Source of the DNA: a virus
Length of the DNA: 64,000 bases
Virus record (IMG/VR): IMGVR_UViG_3300042691_037641
Location: 1 to 64,000 of that record
Direction: 5' to 3' (one strand)
In this document: positions 11,301-18,348 of the stretch, in pieces
Position numbering within the stretch: the first letter of the stretch is position 1
How the letters are laid out: each line of letters begins with the position of its first letter
The notes under the pieces: model-generated
Told to the model about the DNA's origin: nothing
Seen by the model: only the letters and a program-made list of their open reading frames with translations
The model's database searches: none
Translations under genes and position numbers: made by a program

Positions 11301-12294
11301 TGCTGAGGCCTTACAAGTATTAAATCAGATGGCTAATCAGGGAGGTAATAGAGCTGTAGCAACCCAAAACCTTTCTTTATATAATCTTTATAAAAATAGA
11401 AGCTATACTTGCACTGTGAGTTTGATGGGTAACGCTATGATACAACCTACCATGTATTTTAATCTCAGACACGTACCAATGTTTAGTGGTCCTTATATGA
11501 TTACTAAAGTAACCCATACGGTAAATCCTGGAAGTTTCGAAACTATATTGGAAGCGGTAAGACAACCGACAGCGTCCTTACCAAAGATAGACAACTTCTT
11601 ACAAATATTGAAAACAAATCTTTTGAACTCAATAGTGGAAGAAAGTAATAGACAGAAAGAAGCGATTAATAATGAGGCTAAAAAGGCGGAGAATATAAAG
11701 GCTCAACAAAAACAACTAAATGATTTTGTAAGTAGTAACCCAACAAATTCGGCCTCCGCAAATCAATCTTGTACTGCGTCTACTAATTTCGCAGAATTTA
11801 CTTATAAGAAAGCCATTAAAGAAACTTTAACAACAAATCAAATGGTTGGAAAAGTTAAATCTTTAGTGGGAGCGACTACAATAACCGCAAAAGATAAATT
11901 AAATATGTGTGTGTTTGCTGCGGCTTACATTGCTTCAGGAACCCAAACAGGGTTTCAGGCGAATAACAATAATTTTATTGGATTGGATTTACAACAAGAT
12001 TGGAATAAAAATTACATGGAAAAAACATATTTCTGTTCATCAAGTAATGTTCCGTTTGTTTCGTTTGCAACTTCAGATGACTCACTTAAATATTTAGTTG
12101 AGAGATGGAAAGACAGAATGTATAAAGTTGAACAAATTGATGCTAAAACAATTGCTAAATTTTATATTGAACAATTCGCGGCTCAAACACTTAATAGAGA
12201 AGACATATACAATTCATATGACCCAACTCAGTTAAGTAATTTAGAGTCCGAAGTACAAAGTGCCATCAACCTCTTTAATTCATCAAATGCGTAA
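5290..12294 (+). CDS. Giant baseplate hub-like protein with C-terminal degenerate hydrolase-like domain
   Basis: A 2334-residue virion protein that starts 11 bases inside the gp53-like gene. Residues about 150-260 (ITVELIDVKGRALFEGG, FFLTLKGFYGKAIRLELML, FEISLVFYTYKYTMLAEI) read as a beta-rich hub or tube-like domain shared by tail proteins. A Thr/Gln-rich linker lies near residues 1435-1465. A second beta-rich region near 2020-2110 (YTCTVSLMGNAMIQPTMYFNL, then a PGSFET segment) looks like the P2 gpD/T4 gp27 hub type that ends in late beta-barrels. Residues about 2110-2150 are a charged coiled coil. The last 170 residues resemble a FlgJ-type glucosaminidase, but the expected catalytic Glu in the ALESG-like motif is Ala (AYIASG near 2213). 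Role inferred: central hub and cell-wall contact. Family naming is tentative. Confidence 0.6.
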   Translation: MVGNNENILTEFDYNNITIVDPNKVVDAQGKVKERFVNQEDLVYYVNLECKMLPRTKLALGVANNDAIQTVSIASINFLKPGDKTFLDNSYTDEITGQNSLKGEGVNQPKQTGISNPNKSNDFYIRQTITSGGKQGSTDNGLLGVRNITVKLDTSFYPVITVELIDVKGRALFEGGNNSPYAAFFNLPYPKFFLTLKGFYGKAIRLELMLQSFNSRFDAGTSNFEISLVFYTYKYTMLAEISMGMLMATPHMFKSSVQVKALTSGGGGTSPINQSFAEIGYEKIKEMYSEYKSKGLIPDDFPELTIVELQYRLENFIKNVLDNFTKVNMNPLTDLEIYQKTINEYVKDVYTAQGETAGSWFNKYMDTTAPYILANPFKTKIYTFKKNFDAQKKQEAIIQLKALIDSYNKKLKDNNTLGDNGSYKIGTETKRISIPVKINYDKTFVRTFTTPDEIDFVETFKLISGNTEPTELQISELKSDFSKRNLFTASDTTLKDGQITTVYQYFAFDNNTNEIINNVSNFMDPTFLGEIEQMQKKLKAFQTQIEEDLTKALADLLQNSNNGIGFVPNIRNVLAVIYASGEAFIRLMDDTHREAWNQRDHPDRKSAIFNKQIESASQDALDPGLNNENPVYPWPQFIVETTGEKGQEKYEIKYPGDSDVIQQTKGYQYDVWPEIEFEEEFIKGYVERTLPPQNPNTGFNELTDPKRISFNAIEFPINNIVFSNKEEVKFFFEIYERINFVSNYSKLSRCTNSIAEQDKIVDLLADAEATNLITSLGSTNPFLLEKLKNYAFASSSYLQTLRSFSNDGTGQSWQNYLRGIYNTNYIRNLITNSEFEFMDLATLLAPISEPLVGLEKEEDLINFITGGSLSDVFDVTDIYPFISNVWVKQGLANGQSISDAKQAFATDKVLSFNKTKKVISDFLDSTSPDQKRIVTNFIYKSSKVPNVNSENIKTFYENRKPKKQLVTEGNVNYSNYNGILLSAQTTSLLNTPFFVNSISEGVESFRKSDKHPYKVAAYLFLNSLPLPTLREKYQTLETSNDEGVFSKPLNYIFASMKKFGAIHKVPYPWILKIGSIWHRYKEYSDKGIDILDTSWTTFNSSQNFDPLNSDPTRNYGLILNGAPFDIVLQKDTVFGTETSSLINTGFYPKVINDFNVFYQGYNIIDTSTEIKGTCSSNGNVLTVLTVNHNSLTTGFILQGSGLNGTQILSQTDGTPGGPGNYLVSTSQNVNNIGFTITNAFNTPYSDQSIQDSFIKGLSLNYSQDSIIDFAEGFDDANPLRDLRIINWSVLVEDKNRTNQFIIPSQGSTYNQTKDECFKDGKIVKEVNGNTAMFNGSVRMFWAAPHYGYFDFENLLKPTPEEYLKTIFINQEEQDHFTLNASPTYTKISEIFSVFEKEILDKFEEEFLSFSVCKYDYVDSGLIKPLSMTDSYAQQVNQTTTATTATTSTTQQTNLESSLTTNLRNFQILFTTMMTVPKITGTTGDQIISSVQDKQTTTISSVLNNFLTFDVGFKFGNPSNYNKKLFYSFTPSIIDDPFTWESYKEKTPNALPTAGGSVTLIDSKANYPDAWKALETYVGFSDISSISYSDNGSYITDFFIDLNVAFNENNIKNLYPIIKIYASQKLAQFQTNSTPPTLPATQPYEGALIETYELAPNERGGTKVLIFKQGPRKFAVLVGQNDEPIYVGEKISISANPDSIGIVNEALQAIYGNQASAPEITNIIKTPTPQFPAVPDPVGKWSKSTLSNSLGEFVRNTDEFQNKILDSFFIKIRKKLPDISLKSEVLNESVLEGPQPKVDLWETFKAINDKWIAGNDFKQKTLFEDVLLLDRASRNIGDVVLCDIYKLRNQLMTIDPTNNMLGFVTTILVENNFVVMNIPSYVNFYNVQEAQKNAKPRLDSTSDFANNLFGTFLNVDYRDSSAKMVCFYSGKPSEIVDVKDNVDFRFRDDAFEITKASSNPLAENQIDKTDWDKSNKVVGFSVDIGPQNQSIFYGFNINQGNSQSTAEALQVLNQMANQGGNRAVATQNLSLYNLYKNRSYTCTVSLMGNAMIQPTMYFNLRHVPMFSGPYMITKVTHTVNPGSFETILEAVRQPTASLPKIDNFLQILKTNLLNSIVEESNRQKEAINNEAKKAENIKAQQKQLNDFVSSNPTNSASANQSCTASTNFAEFTYKKAIKETLTTNQMVGKVKSLVGATTITAKDKLNMCVFAAAYIASGTQTGFQANNNNFIGLDLQQDWNKNYMEKTYFCSSSNVPFVSFATSDDSLKYLVERWKDRMYKVEQIDAKTIAKFYIEQFAAQTLNREDIYNSYDPTQLSNLESEVQSAINLFNSSNA

Positions 12295-12312
12295 TTTTTC
12301 TACATTAAATAA

Positions 12313-12320
12313 TATTTATA
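12313..12320 (+). promoter_or_regulatory. TATTTATA box before the 74-residue ORF
   Basis: Exact TATTTATA 11 bases before the ATG at 12332; here it is part of the palindrome TATTTATAAATA, so the T4 late consensus TATAAATA (12317-12324) is also present. This octamer, or TATTTAT plus another base, occurs in nine of the fifteen intergenic gaps of 12 bases or more. It may be a phage late-promoter element or a leader element; function is not shown by sequence alone. Confidence 0.45.
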
Positions 12321-12331
12321 AATAAAATACT

Positions 12332-12556
12332 ATGAACACGAAAGAAGTTTTGGATAGATACTTGGGTAAGAATACTCGTATCACCGAAAAAGAAACAGGA
12401 AACGGTTACAAAGAAGTTTGTGACTTGGATACAGGGGAATGTTATACTTTAAGAATGAAAGATGGATTGATTGAAAGAGTAGACAATACCATGAAACAAA
12501 ATAAAAAAATTCAAGTCGAAACAATGACTGGAGTTAAACAACTTTTAAACGGTTAA
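12332..12556 (+). CDS. Small hypothetical protein
   Basis: A 74-residue charged protein with no family that I recognise. It has a central YKEVCDLDTGECYTLRMKDG segment with two cysteines spaced like a small beta hairpin. It follows a 37-base AT-rich gap holding the TATTTATA box and ends three bases before the next ATG, so the two genes are probably cotranscribed. Its position between hub and scaffold-like genes suggests a virion or assembly accessory role, but nothing in the residues proves this. Confidence 0.6.
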   Translation: MNTKEVLDRYLGKNTRITEKETGNGYKEVCDLDTGECYTLRMKDGLIERVDNTMKQNKKIQVETMTGVKQLLNG

Positions 12557-12559
12557 ACC

Positions 12560-13255
12560 ATGTCCATAGATAAGAAAATTTTAGAAGAAATTCAAAGACA
12601 CAAAAAAATCAATCAGTATATTACTGAACAAGATGTACCACCATTACCAGGTGAAGAAGGTGCTCTACCACCTCCTCCTGAAGCTGGTGCGGCATTACCA
12701 CCTCCTCCAGGAGAACCGGCACCGGCCCCTGAAGCAGGAGCGGCTCCACCACCAGCACCACCTGCTGCGGGAGCGGCTCCACAACCTGTAGATGTTGAGA
12801 AAGACCCTGACGTTGAAAAAGTTGGTGATGAAAAAGAAAAAAGAGAAGAGTTGGAGATTACCGACTTGGTACAATCACAACAAAATGCTGAGAAAAAACA
12901 AGAAGAATATTTTGACAATCTATTCAAGCATTTAGAGGATTTAGAGTCTAAATTAGGTAACATGGATAGTATTGTACAAAAGTTAAATGACTTGGAACAA
13001 AAAGTTGAAAAATATAGACCAAAAAGTCCTGAAGAAAAACTGGAGTTAAGAAGTTTAGACTCAGGACCTTTCAATCAAAAACTATCTCAATTCTTCGAAG
13101 ACAAACAAGAAGAACTTGAAAAGACGGGAAAGAATGAGTATGTTTTAACTTCAGACGAAGTAGAAGGATTTTCACCCAACGACATTAAAAAAAGTTTCAG
13201 AAACTTTGATGATGAAAATGAGGATGGAATACAGGACTTCAAAGAAGTTAGGTAA
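12560..13255 (+). CDS. Pro/Ala-rich coiled-coil protein with a C-terminal calcium-loop-like motif
   Basis: A 231-residue protein in three parts. Residues 1-25 are a helical start (KKILEEIQRHKKINQYI). Residues about 26-77 are a disordered Pro/Ala/Gly linker (PPPPEAGAALPPPPGEPAPAPE). Residues 80-175 are highly charged and heptad-like, probably a coiled coil. The last 16 residues contain DENEDGIQDFKE, which matches the D-x-N-x-D-G-I-x-D-x-x-E pattern of thrombospondin type 3 or EF-hand-like calcium loops. No enzyme motif. Inferred to be a virion or scaffold accessory protein. A long antisense frame over the Pro/Ala part is a composition artefact. Confidence 0.6.
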   Translation: MSIDKKILEEIQRHKKINQYITEQDVPPLPGEEGALPPPPEAGAALPPPPGEPAPAPEAGAAPPPAPPAAGAAPQPVDVEKDPDVEKVGDEKEKREELEITDLVQSQQNAEKKQEEYFDNLFKHLEDLESKLGNMDSIVQKLNDLEQKVEKYRPKSPEEKLELRSLDSGPFNQKLSQFFEDKQEELEKTGKNEYVLTSDEVEGFSPNDIKKSFRNFDDENEDGIQDFKEVR

Positions 13256-13275
13256 GAAAAACAATTTGTTTTATA

Positions 13276-13307
13276 TTTGACAACACTACGGCTGACACTT
13301 ATATTTT
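13276..13307 (+). promoter_or_regulatory. Strong host-type promoter for the gp32 gene
   Basis: TTGACA at 13277-13282, a 17-base spacer, and TATATT at 13300-13305 form a near-consensus sigma70-type promoter. Read by Bacteroidetes rules, TTTG (13276-13279), 20 bases, and TATATTTT (13300-13307) fit the TTTG-N19-21-TAnnTTTG pattern except for the last base. Transcription would start near 13312, about 20 bases before the ATG at 13332. It is the only clear promoter of this kind that I saw, and it sits at the front of the replication module. Confidence 0.7.
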
Positions 13308-13331
13308 AGTAAATTATTAATTTTATATATT

Positions 13332-14177
13332 ATGGCGACAAACACTTTAGATTCAGTTTTGGCTCAATATGAGAGTTCAAAACAAGGTGGTTCATCTAAC
13401 ACCTCAAAAATGTCTCAAGATGAAAGAATGAAAAAGTATTTCGCGGCAATTCTCAAAGACAGCGAAAAACAAGGTCAAAAGCGACTTCGTATCCTACCTA
13501 CAAAAGACGGAAGCTCTCCGTTCAAAGAGGTATGGTATCACGAAGTTCAAGTTGATGGTAAGTGGAATAAAATCTACGACCCAGGTAAAAATGACAATGA
13601 GCGTTCTCCATTGACGGAAGTTTATGACGAGCTCATGGCAACCGGCAGAGAGGCTGACAAAGAACTGGCAAAACAATATAAGCCACGTAAGTTTTATATT
13701 GTAAAAGTTATCGACCGTGATAACGAGCAAGACGGAGTTAAATTCTGGCGTTTCAAGCACAACTACAAGAACGAAGGTATTCTTGATAAGATTATCCCGA
13801 TTTGGAGAGCAAAAGGTGATATCACCGACCCTGATAAAGGACGTGACATCATTCTTGAAATGACCAAAGCTAAAACCCCAAAAGGGGCAACATACACGGT
13901 TATTCAAACAATTATGTATGATGACCCAACTCCTGTTCATGAAGACAAAGCAACCGCCGACTCTTGGGTTAAGGATGAGCTTTCTTGGGCTGATGTATAT
14001 TCTAAAAAGCCTGTTGAATATTTGGAGGCAATTGCTCGTGGTGAAACTCCACGTTGGGACTCTGACGCTGGCAAATATGTCTATGGAAATTCTGAAGCAT
14101 CAGAAATGTCTATGGGTGGAAAAACCTACGAGGACCCACAAGTCAATGACGAACCCGATGGTGATTTACCATTCTAA
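13332..14177 (+). CDS. 32: Single-stranded DNA-binding protein, T4 gp32-like
   Basis: This 281-residue protein would coat single-stranded DNA at replication forks and work with UvsX and the gp41 helicase. The N-terminal third has the basic and aromatic pattern of gp32 cores (KRLRILPTKDG, then VWYHEVQVDGKW, FYIVKVIDRDNEQDGVKFWRF). The C-terminal 30 residues are acidic and end in DGDLPF, like the protein-binding tip of bacterial SSB (DDDIPF). The protein has no cysteine, so it cannot have the His-Cys3 zinc site of T4 gp32. It follows the host-type promoter and is closed by a hairpin terminator, which fits high expression as its own transcript. Arginine codon CGT is common here and rare in the structural genes. 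Confidence 0.8.
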   Translation: MATNTLDSVLAQYESSKQGGSSNTSKMSQDERMKKYFAAILKDSEKQGQKRLRILPTKDGSSPFKEVWYHEVQVDGKWNKIYDPGKNDNERSPLTEVYDELMATGREADKELAKQYKPRKFYIVKVIDRDNEQDGVKFWRFKHNYKNEGILDKIIPIWRAKGDITDPDKGRDIILEMTKAKTPKGATYTVIQTIMYDDPTPVHEDKATADSWVKDELSWADVYSKKPVEYLEAIARGETPRWDSDAGKYVYGNSEASEMSMGGKTYEDPQVNDEPDGDLPF

Positions 14178-14185
14178 TTAATACG

Positions 14186-14223
14186 GCATGGACACTTATT
14201 CACGGAGTGTCCATGCTTTTTTT
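14186..14223 (+). terminator. Rho-independent terminator after gp32
   Basis: A perfect 10-bp stem (GCATGGACAC at 14186-14195 pairing with GTGTCCATGC at 14207-14216), an 11-base loop and a run of seven T from 14217. It lies directly after the gp32 stop and before the TATTTATA box of the next gene. Confidence 0.85.
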
Positions 14224-14237
14224 ATTATTTAAAAATT

Positions 14238-14245
14238 TATTTATA
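14238..14245 (+). promoter_or_regulatory. TATTTATA box overlapping a start codon
   Basis: Exact octamer whose last base is the A of the ATG at 14245. As a -10 element it would be too close to make a leader for this ORF; the box may serve the next start (uvsX, 14459) or mark something other than a promoter. Confidence 0.35.
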
Positions 14246-14469
14246 TGAAAATTGCTGAAAGTATGTTGAAGGCGCTCACAAAGAGATATGAGGCCGACAT
14301 CGCGGAGGCGGAAACCTCACTCTTAATTTATTTTAACAACCCTGTTGGCATTGGAGAACATCCCCAACACTTGGAAGAAATGGACAAAATGTTGGATAAG
14401 TATGCCAACGCAAAAGACAAATTAGAAATAATTCAAGCTCTTATCAAAATTGAACCAAATGGCAATTAA
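14245..14469 (+). CDS. Small helical protein upstream of uvsX
   Basis: A 74-residue, probably all-helical acidic protein (KRYEADIAEAETSLLIYF, then a EMDKMLDKYANAKDKLEIIQ helix). The family is not recognised. Its end overlaps the uvsX start by 11 bases in another frame, which indicates translational coupling and a role linked to recombination or replication. It sits between the gp32 terminator and uvsX. Confidence 0.65.
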   Translation: MKIAESMLKALTKRYEADIAEAETSLLIYFNNPVGIGEHPQHLEEMDKMLDKYANAKDKLEIIQALIKIEPNGN

Positions 14470-15457
14470 GAAAAAAGAAGTGGGTTTGGACTCAATCAAG
14501 TCTAAATTCTCATCGAAAACAAAGTACAAAGAAGAGAATTACTACAATTGTGGTGAGGCTTTCTTGGAGGCTTGCGGATTACCAGGCCCTGTTATGGGTG
14601 GTATTAGTATGTTTTTGGGTCACTCGAATTCATCAAAAACCACAGCAATGATTTTGGCTGCGGTTGATGCTCAGAAAAAGGGTCACCTACCTGTTTTTAT
14701 CATTACGGAAAAAAAATGGTCTTGGACACACGCTGTTGAGTTAGGATTGGTTGCTTCCCAAAACTCGGATGGAGAGTGGGATGGAGATTTTATCTTTAAC
14801 GATAGTTTTGATTATATCGAACAAGCAACTGATTTTATTAATGAAGTATTAGACGCTCAAGAAAAAGGCGACCTACCATATAATCTATTGTTCTTATGGG
14901 ACTCTGTTGGTAGCATTCCTTGTAAAATGACATTTGAAGGTAAGGGTGGCAAGATGCACAACGCATCGGCCTTAGCCGATAAGATTGGTATGGGAGTTCA
15001 TTCAAGGATTAGTAAGTCTAAAAAAGAGGAATACCCATATTATAATACCATGGTTGTTGTTAATCAGCCTTGGGTTGATTTACCCGACAATCCTTTTGGT
15101 CAACCTGAAATTAAAGCAAAAGGTGGTGAGGCTCTTTGGTTAGCGTCGGCTCTTGTGTTCTTATTTGGTAATCAAAAGAAAGCCGGTATTAATCATATTA
15201 CGGCAACTAAAAATGGAAGAACGGTTCGTTACGCAATTAGAACTAAAATCTCTATTTTGAAAAATCACGTAAATGGTTTAGGATATTCTGACGGTAAAAT
15301 TATCGCTGTCCCACAAGGATATATTCCTGATACAAAAGAAGCTCTTGAAAAGTATAAGAAAGAGTATTCACAGTACTGGAACGCAGTTCTAACGGGGACT
15401 GGTGAAATTCTACTTGATGAGGAAGTAGTTGAAGAAGTTGATGGGTCGGACCTATAA
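14459..15457 (+). CDS. uvsX: UvsX-type RecA-like recombinase
   Basis: A 332-residue RecA-fold ATPase that pairs homologous strands in T4-like recombination-dependent replication. Walker A is GHSNSSKTT (residues 54-62), with Ser in place of the second Gly; T4 UvsX has the same kind of change. Walker B is LLFLWDSVGS near residue 145. A later MVVVNQPW and KAKGGEALWLAS segment matches the DNA-binding loop and downstream strand of RecA/UvsX. I chose the ATG at 14459; an in-frame TTG nine bases earlier is less likely. The gene overlaps the preceding small ORF and is followed after 10 bases by the FEN-type nuclease, so the cassette is probably one operon. Confidence 0.88.
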   Translation: MAIKKKEVGLDSIKSKFSSKTKYKEENYYNCGEAFLEACGLPGPVMGGISMFLGHSNSSKTTAMILAAVDAQKKGHLPVFIITEKKWSWTHAVELGLVASQNSDGEWDGDFIFNDSFDYIEQATDFINEVLDAQEKGDLPYNLLFLWDSVGSIPCKMTFEGKGGKMHNASALADKIGMGVHSRISKSKKEEYPYYNTMVVVNQPWVDLPDNPFGQPEIKAKGGEALWLASALVFLFGNQKKAGINHITATKNGRTVRYAIRTKISILKNHVNGLGYSDGKIIAVPQGYIPDTKEALEKYKKEYSQYWNAVLTGTGEILLDEEVVEEVDGSDL

Positions 15458-15467
15458 AAAAAATTAA

Positions 15468-16472
15468 GTGATTAAAACATTATTAATTGATGGTAATAAC
15501 CTACTGAAGATTGGCTTTCACGGTGTGAAGGACTTTTTTCACGAAGGAAGACACGTTGGGGGTATTTGGCATTTTCTAAATACTACCCGACGTTTTATTG
15601 AGGAAGAAAACTTTGATAAGGTTGTTGTGTTTTGGGATGGAGAGGGTAGTTCTTTAACCCGTAAAATAATCTACCCCCAATATAAGGAAAACAGAAAACC
15701 AGGTTACGACTTTAAGGAGGAGTCATTCTATGAACAAAAAAACAGGGTTAAACAATACCTTGAGGAGATGTTCATTCGTCAAGTAGATATCGATAACAAC
15801 GAAGCGGACGACCTAATAGCTTATTATTGTCAAATTGCTAACGACGAGAATATAACCATATTTTCAAGTGATAAAGACCTCACACAACTCATATCCGATA
15901 ATGTATCAATTTACTCCCCAAGTAAACGACTAACGTTTAAGAAAGGGGATTATATCAAATTACAAGATGCGGAAATCCCCCACTATAATGTAAAAACATA
16001 CAAGATTATATCTGGTGATAAGTCAGATAATATTGATGGTATCTATTACTTGGGTGAAAAAACTTTAATCAAATTATTTCCTGAAATCCTTGACAGGGAG
16101 GTAACATTTAACGATATTTTGAACAGAGCCGAGGTATTATTAACTGAGGACAAAGAAAACAAAGCGTTACAAAACTTACTTTCAGGTAAAACAAAAACAG
16201 GAATTTATGGGAATGAATTTTTCGAGATTAACAACAAAATCGTGGATTTATCTAATCCGTTAATCACAGAGGAAGGTAAGGAATTAGTCAAACTTTATTA
16301 TAGTGAAACATTAGACCCCGAAGGTAGAGGACATAGAAACCTAATCCGTATGATGATGGATGATGGGTTCTTTAAGTTCCTCCCAAAACACGACGAAGCA
16401 TGGGTAAATTTCGTCAAGCCATTTATGAAACTAACAAGAAAAGAAAAAAAACAATTTAAAACAAAACAGTAA
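15468..16472 (+). CDS. rnh: RNase H / 5'-3' flap nuclease, T4 Rnh-like
   Basis: A 334-residue FEN/PIN-type nuclease that would remove RNA primers from lagging strands. Metal-binding residues visible: LLIDGNN (Asp8), VFWDGEG (Asp57), NEADDLIAYYC (112-115), SSDKDLTQLI (Asp135, Asp137), and the helix-hairpin-helix GDKSDNIDGIYYLG (about 181). This is the full set expected for active T4 RNase H and related 5' nucleases. The start is GTG at 15468, and length is close to T4 Rnh. Ten bases separate it from uvsX. Confidence 0.85.
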   Translation: MIKTLLIDGNNLLKIGFHGVKDFFHEGRHVGGIWHFLNTTRRFIEEENFDKVVVFWDGEGSSLTRKIIYPQYKENRKPGYDFKEESFYEQKNRVKQYLEEMFIRQVDIDNNEADDLIAYYCQIANDENITIFSSDKDLTQLISDNVSIYSPSKRLTFKKGDYIKLQDAEIPHYNVKTYKIISGDKSDNIDGIYYLGEKTLIKLFPEILDREVTFNDILNRAEVLLTEDKENKALQNLLSGKTKTGIYGNEFFEINNKIVDLSNPLITEEGKELVKLYYSETLDPEGRGHRNLIRMMMDDGFFKFLPKHDEAWVNFVKPFMKLTRKEKKQFKTKQ

Positions 16473-16478
16473 TTTTTT

Positions 16479-16931
16479 ATGAAAGAGCAAGATTCAACAA
16501 AATTGGAGTTCTTGATGATGGTTAATGATAACATCATCGTCCAAAGATTTTTTAATGTGAGAGATTATAATCCTTCAGCCAAATTTTCGGCCGAGTTGAT
16601 TGAGTATCTCGCCGAGTTCAAAGGTATGTTCACACATCAATTGAAGATGAAAACAATTGATTATATGCTTGAGCATTCTTATGAAATTCAGAGTAATCCG
16701 GCAGTGTTAGACACGTCATATACTGATGGTCCCGAGCACTTTAACATCTTTATTAAGCAAGGTGATATGACAATTTGTCAGCATCAGATTGATGCCAAAG
16801 TTTTCCCTCCTAAAATAAGATACACCGTAGATATCCGTCCGCACATAAAAACTTTGCTTTCGACTCTTACTGACATTTTTTCGTCAAGAAAATTATCTTA
16901 TGAGTACGCCGGAATTACTTTGAAGTCCTAA
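16479..16931 (+). CDS. Conserved-looking hypothetical protein in the replication module
   Basis: A 150-residue protein I cannot assign. The N-terminal half is helical (FSAELIEYLAEFKGMFTHQL), the C-terminal half alternates strands (HFNIFIKQGDMTICQHQI, then RYTVDIRPHIKTLLSTL). No catalytic motif. It sits between the flap nuclease and helicase, where T4-like phages keep replication accessories such as loaders, so that is a guess for its role. Confidence 0.55.
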   Translation: MKEQDSTKLEFLMMVNDNIIVQRFFNVRDYNPSAKFSAELIEYLAEFKGMFTHQLKMKTIDYMLEHSYEIQSNPAVLDTSYTDGPEHFNIFIKQGDMTICQHQIDAKVFPPKIRYTVDIRPHIKTLLSTLTDIFSSRKLSYEYAGITLKS

Positions 16932-16939
16932 TATTTATC
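16932..16939 (+). promoter_or_regulatory. TATTTATC box before the gp41 gene
   Basis: One-base variant of the recurring octamer, 21 bases before the helicase ATG at 16961 and inside the gap after the preceding stop. This spacing would suit an ordinary promoter -10. Confidence 0.4.
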
Positions 16940-16960
16940 TAACACAACAATACATTTTTC

Positions 16961-18343
16961 ATGGCGTCAAACAAAAATTTCGATTATTTAGGGTCTTCCT
17001 TTCAAGTTCAATTATTAAATCAAATTATCATAGATAAGGATTTCGGAAGGTCTATCATTGACGTTATCGAACAACAGTATTTCGAAAACAAATACTTCAA
17101 AATCATTATACAGATGATTAAGGAGTATCACTCAAAGTATGAACACGTTCCTACTTTTGATACGTTAGAACAAATAACAAAGGCGGAGTTACAACAAGAG
17201 CTGGCGGCCAAAATTGTCCTCGACACAATTACCAAAGTCAAAGAAGTTCAGATTGAGGGTTCTCAATTTGTACAAGAAAAGGCTCTCAAATTTTGTAAGC
17301 AACAAGAATTACAAAAGGCGATTACAAAGGCTCAAAAAGTAATTGACGGTGGTGAGTTTGAGAGTTATGACAAACTTGAAGAATTGGTTCGTGAGGCTTT
17401 ACAAGTCGGTGAAAGAGAGGATGGAATGGCCGATGTATTCTCTAACCTAGATGATGTCCTAAATGAAGATTATCGTCACCCAATTCCGATGGGAATACCA
17501 GGAATTGACAGATTGTTAAAAGGTGGTTTGGCAAAAGGGGAATTAGGTGTTATATTAGCACCCACAGGTGTTGGTAAATCAACATTCTTGACCAAAATAT
17601 CAAACCACGCATTTAATTTGGGATACAACGTACTTCAAATATTCTTCGAGGATAATCCAAAAATTATTCAAAGAAAACACATCACATTATGGACCAAAGT
17701 TCATCCTGATGAGTTATCAAACAAGAAGGATGAAGTTATGGATAAGGTTAGGGATATACAAGGAAAGATGGAAAATAGACTAGTATTGAAGAAGCTACCA
17801 TCAGATACCCTTACCATCCTTCAAATCAAAAACCAACTCAGAAAAATGATAGCCGATGGTGTTAAGTTAGATATGGTTGTTTTAGATTATATCGACTGTA
17901 TCGTTCCTGATAAGAATTTGGGTGATGAATGGAAGAGTGAAGGTTCGGTTATGAGAGGATTTGAGGCGATGTGTCACGAATTAAATCTTGTAGGATGGAC
18001 GGCAACTCAAGGTAACAGAAGCTCAATATCATCAGAAGTTGTAACAACCGACCAAATGGGAGGGTCAATCAAAAAAGCTCAAGTTGGCCACGTTATTATA
18101 TCGGTGGCAAAGACATTACAACAGAAAGAGATGAAACTGGCCACCATTGCGATAACCAAGTCAAGAATTGGTGATGACGGAATTGTATTTGAAAACTGTA
18201 AGTTCGATAATGGTATGTTAGAAATTGATACCGAAAGTTCGGTAACATTCTTGGGACTTGAAGAACAGAAGGAAGAAAACAACAGACAGCGAATTAAAGA
18301 TTTGCTGGACAAAAGAAAACAACGAGAACAACAAAATAATTAA
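16961..18343 (+). CDS. 41: Replicative DNA helicase, T4 gp41 / DnaB type
   Basis: A 460-residue hexameric helicase. The N-terminal part is the DnaB helical domain. The RecA-like motor starts near residue 175 with [19 protein letters not shown]; Walker A is APTGVGKST (200-208) and Walker B is [10 protein letters not shown] near 305. The later TATQGNRSS segment is the H3 motif and [14 protein letters not shown] the connecting helices. It drives fork unwinding with the gp32-like protein and UvsX. The C-terminal tail is charged and helical. NrdB starts five bases downstream. Confidence 0.9.
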   Translation: MASNKNFDYLGSSFQVQLLNQIIIDKDFGRSIIDVIEQQYFENKYFKIIIQMIKEYHSKYEHVPTFDTLEQITKAELQQELAAKIVLDTITKVKEVQIEGSQFVQEKALKFCKQQELQKAITKAQKVIDGGEFESYDKLEELVREALQVGEREDGMADVFSNLDDVLNEDYRHPIPMGIPGIDRLLKGGLAKGELGVILAPTGVGKSTFLTKISNHAFNLGYNVLQIFFEDNPKIIQRKHITLWTKVHPDELSNKKDEVMDKVRDIQGKMENRLVLKKLPSDTLTILQIKNQLRKMIADGVKLDMVVLDYIDCIVPDKNLGDEWKSEGSVMRGFEAMCHELNLVGWTATQGNRSSISSEVVTTDQMGGSIKKAQVGHVIISVAKTLQQKEMKLATIAITKSRIGDDGIVFENCKFDNGMLEIDTESSVTFLGLEEQKEENNRQRIKDLLDKRKQREQQNN

Positions 18344-18348
18344 TTAAT

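Noticed and set aside
12613-13074. Minus-strand frame of 153 residues over the Pro/Ala-rich gene
   Set aside because: Its Gly/Ala-rich part is the antisense of Pro/Ala codons; the plus-strand gene has coherent domains and operon spacing.
13259-13275. AAAACAATTTGTTTT palindrome after the 231-residue gene
   Set aside because: Too AT-rich and loop too small for a terminator; it may be chance in AT-rich DNA.
13494-13940. Minus-strand frame of 148 residues inside the gp32-like gene
   Set aside because: Shadow of a confidently assigned gene; no leader or independent motif.
14450-14458. TTG start for UvsX
   Set aside because: The ATG nine bases later starts with the more usual MAIKKKEV sequence; TTG starts are rare.
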